A stretch of 64,000 nt of DNA from Bacteroidia bacterium. Lineage in GTDB: Bacteria > Bacteroidota > Bacteroidia > B-17B0 > Aurantibacillaceae. Every line of letters begins with the position of its first letter. The stretch's first letter is position 1. Under the pieces are notes generated by a model. The model did not search any database. It saw only the letters and a program-made list of their open reading frames with translations, and was not told where the DNA came from. Shown piece by piece: positions 62,902 through 64,000 of the stretch. Location: the NCBI GenBank assembly GCA_016787705.1, contig JAEUTP010000007.1:62001-126000 (forward strand). Direction: 5' to 3'. Position numbers and translations under genes: made by a program.

Positions 62902-63947
62902 AATTATCCATGTTTAAATTTAATCTGCCTAAAGAACTTATAGCAGAGCATCCGGCAAAAAACCGCGAAGATTCACGATTAATGGTAGTTGAGCGTGCCA
63001 CCGGAAAAATTAGCCATAAAAAATTTAAAGACATTATTAATTATTTTGATGATGGTGATGTTTTAGTATTGAACGATACAAAAGTATTTCCTGCACGTAT
63101 GTATGGAAACAAAGAAAAAACAGGTGCTAAAATTGAAGTATTCTTATTACGTGAATTGAACGCTGAAAGCCGTTTGTGGGATGTGTTAGTAGATCCTGCG
63201 CGTAAAATTCGTATTGGTAACAAATTATATTTTGGCGAGAACGATAATCTAGTTGCAGAGGTAATTGATAACACAACGTCTCGCGGTCGTACACTACGTT
63301 TCTTATACGATGGTAGTTATGAAGAATTCAGAAAAGTACTGTACGATTTGGGCGAAACACCATTACCAAAATATATTAAACGTGCTAATGAGCCAGAAGA
63401 TACTGAGCGTTACCAAACTGTATTTGCTAAGAACGAAGGCGCAGTTGCCGCGCCAACCGCAGGTTTACACTTTAGTCGCGAATTATTAAAACGTTTGGAA
63501 ATTAAAGGCGTACAATTTGCACCACTAACACTACACGTTGGTTTAGGAACTTTCAGAACTGTTGAGGTGGAAGATCTTACCAAACACAAAATGGAAAGCG
63601 AAGAAGCTTTGATCTCGAGCGATGCCTGTAAAATTGTAAACAACGCCAAAGCAAAAAAGAAAAAAGTTTGTGCTGTTGGTACAACTGTTATGCGTGGTAT
63701 CGAATCATCGGTTTCAACAACAGGAGAATTAAATCCTTATGTTGGTTGGACTAACAAATTTATTTTCCCGCCATACGAATTTAGCGTTGCTAATTGTATG
63801 ATCACTAATTTTCATATGCCAGAAAGCACTTTATTGATGATGGTAAGCGCATTTGGTGGTTACGATCTTATTAATAAAGCATACAAAGAAGCGATAAAAG
63901 AAAAATACCGCTTTTATTCTTATGGTGATGCCATGTTGATCCTTTAA
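62898..63947 (+). CDS. queA: S-adenosylmethionine:tRNA ribosyltransferase-isomerase
   Basis: Catalyses the penultimate step of queuosine synthesis: transfers and isomerises ribose from SAM onto preQ1-modified tRNA. The 349-residue protein shows [36 protein letters not shown], the [20 protein letters not shown] motif, and [21 protein letters not shown], all family hallmarks. Length normal. No other queuosine gene is near. A short coupled ORF precedes it. A strong terminator follows. Confidence 0.97.
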   Translation: MKLSMFKFNLPKELIAEHPAKNREDSRLMVVERATGKISHKKFKDIINYFDDGDVLVLNDTKVFPARMYGNKEKTGAKIEVFLLRELNAESRLWDVLVDPARKIRIGNKLYFGENDNLVAEVIDNTTSRGRTLRFLYDGSYEEFRKVLYDLGETPLPKYIKRANEPEDTERYQTVFAKNEGAVAAPTAGLHFSRELLKRLEIKGVQFAPLTLHVGLGTFRTVEVEDLTKHKMESEEALISSDACKIVNNAKAKKKKVCAVGTTVMRGIESSVSTTGELNPYVGWTNKFIFPPYEFSVANCMITNFHMPESTLLMMVSAFGGYDLINKAYKEAIKEKYRFYSYGDAMLIL

Positions 63948-63964
63948 TAAAAATAAAACGTCAA

Positions 63965-64000
63965 AAAAAATCCCTTTACTTTTCGGTAAAGGGATTTTTT
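63965..64000 (+). terminator. Terminator of queA
   Basis: AAAAAATCCCTTTAC/GTAAAGGGATTTTTT, a 15-bp stem with a TTTTCG loop, at the right edge of the window. Confidence 0.9.

Overview
The window is a low-GC chromosomal segment from a member of the Bacteroidota. The evidence is the TAnnTTTG (-7) / TTG (-33) promoters, the lack of Shine-Dalgarno sites, five large secreted proteins ending in type IX secretion (T9SS, type A) sorting domains, a DUF5606 protein, SusC-like TonB receptor architecture, and a YesM-type kinase with LytTR regulators. I cannot fix the family. No rRNA, tRNA, CRISPR array, transposase or integrase was found.

Layout. 1-3485: photolyase fragment, ECF sigma factor, lysS and a small lipoprotein. 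3536-7042: two T9SS cargo proteins. 7158-18017: mostly housekeeping genes (DUF5606 protein, MtfA-like peptidase, Xaa-Pro aminopeptidase, CASTOR/POLLUX-like channel, DPP4-type peptidase, patatin, M3 oligopeptidase). 18026-24414: a tandem Cys-repeat protein, FtsE, and a giant TPR protein with an outer-membrane barrel. 24550-30118: short aldehyde dehydrogenase, regulatory-domain protein, a previously untracked 49-residue lipoprotein, MlaE/MlaF and an ABC-F protein. 30577-34600: a minus-strand accessory block (S41 peptidase, SnoaL-like lipoprotein, XRE/pentapeptide regulator, coiled-coil membrane protein) with duplicated leader DNA and phased operator-like repeats. 34954-44745: T9SS and other secreted proteins next to a LytTR regulatory locus. 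44972-64000: mostly housekeeping genes (trmD, pntA-pntB, ctpA-like, queA), with a SpoIIE phosphatase plus STAS-like protein, another T9SS protein and a TonB receptor operon.

The most striking signal is a small regulon. Four minus-strand promoters (upstream of genes starting at 37155, 39171, 41134 and 41602) share one composite design: two ACATTTCACAAGGTT-like half-sites repeating every 21 bp, then exactly 28 bp to a TATTTGCA-like -7 element. The half-sites resemble LytTR-family direct repeats. The fourth promoter drives a receiver-less LytTR protein, divergent from a TPR histidine kinase and a LytTR response regulator that overlap by 8 nt. I infer that this locus controls three secreted proteins and itself.

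Other points of interest are a three-unit 21-bp direct repeat upstream of the XRE gene, a TAACYGT array spaced 22/11/22 bp at 30265-30326, six long inverted-repeat elements with GCCACTAATTTCACTAATTACAC-like ends, a coupled 22-codon ORF in the queA leader, and several promoters placed so close to the start codon that the transcripts should be leaderless.
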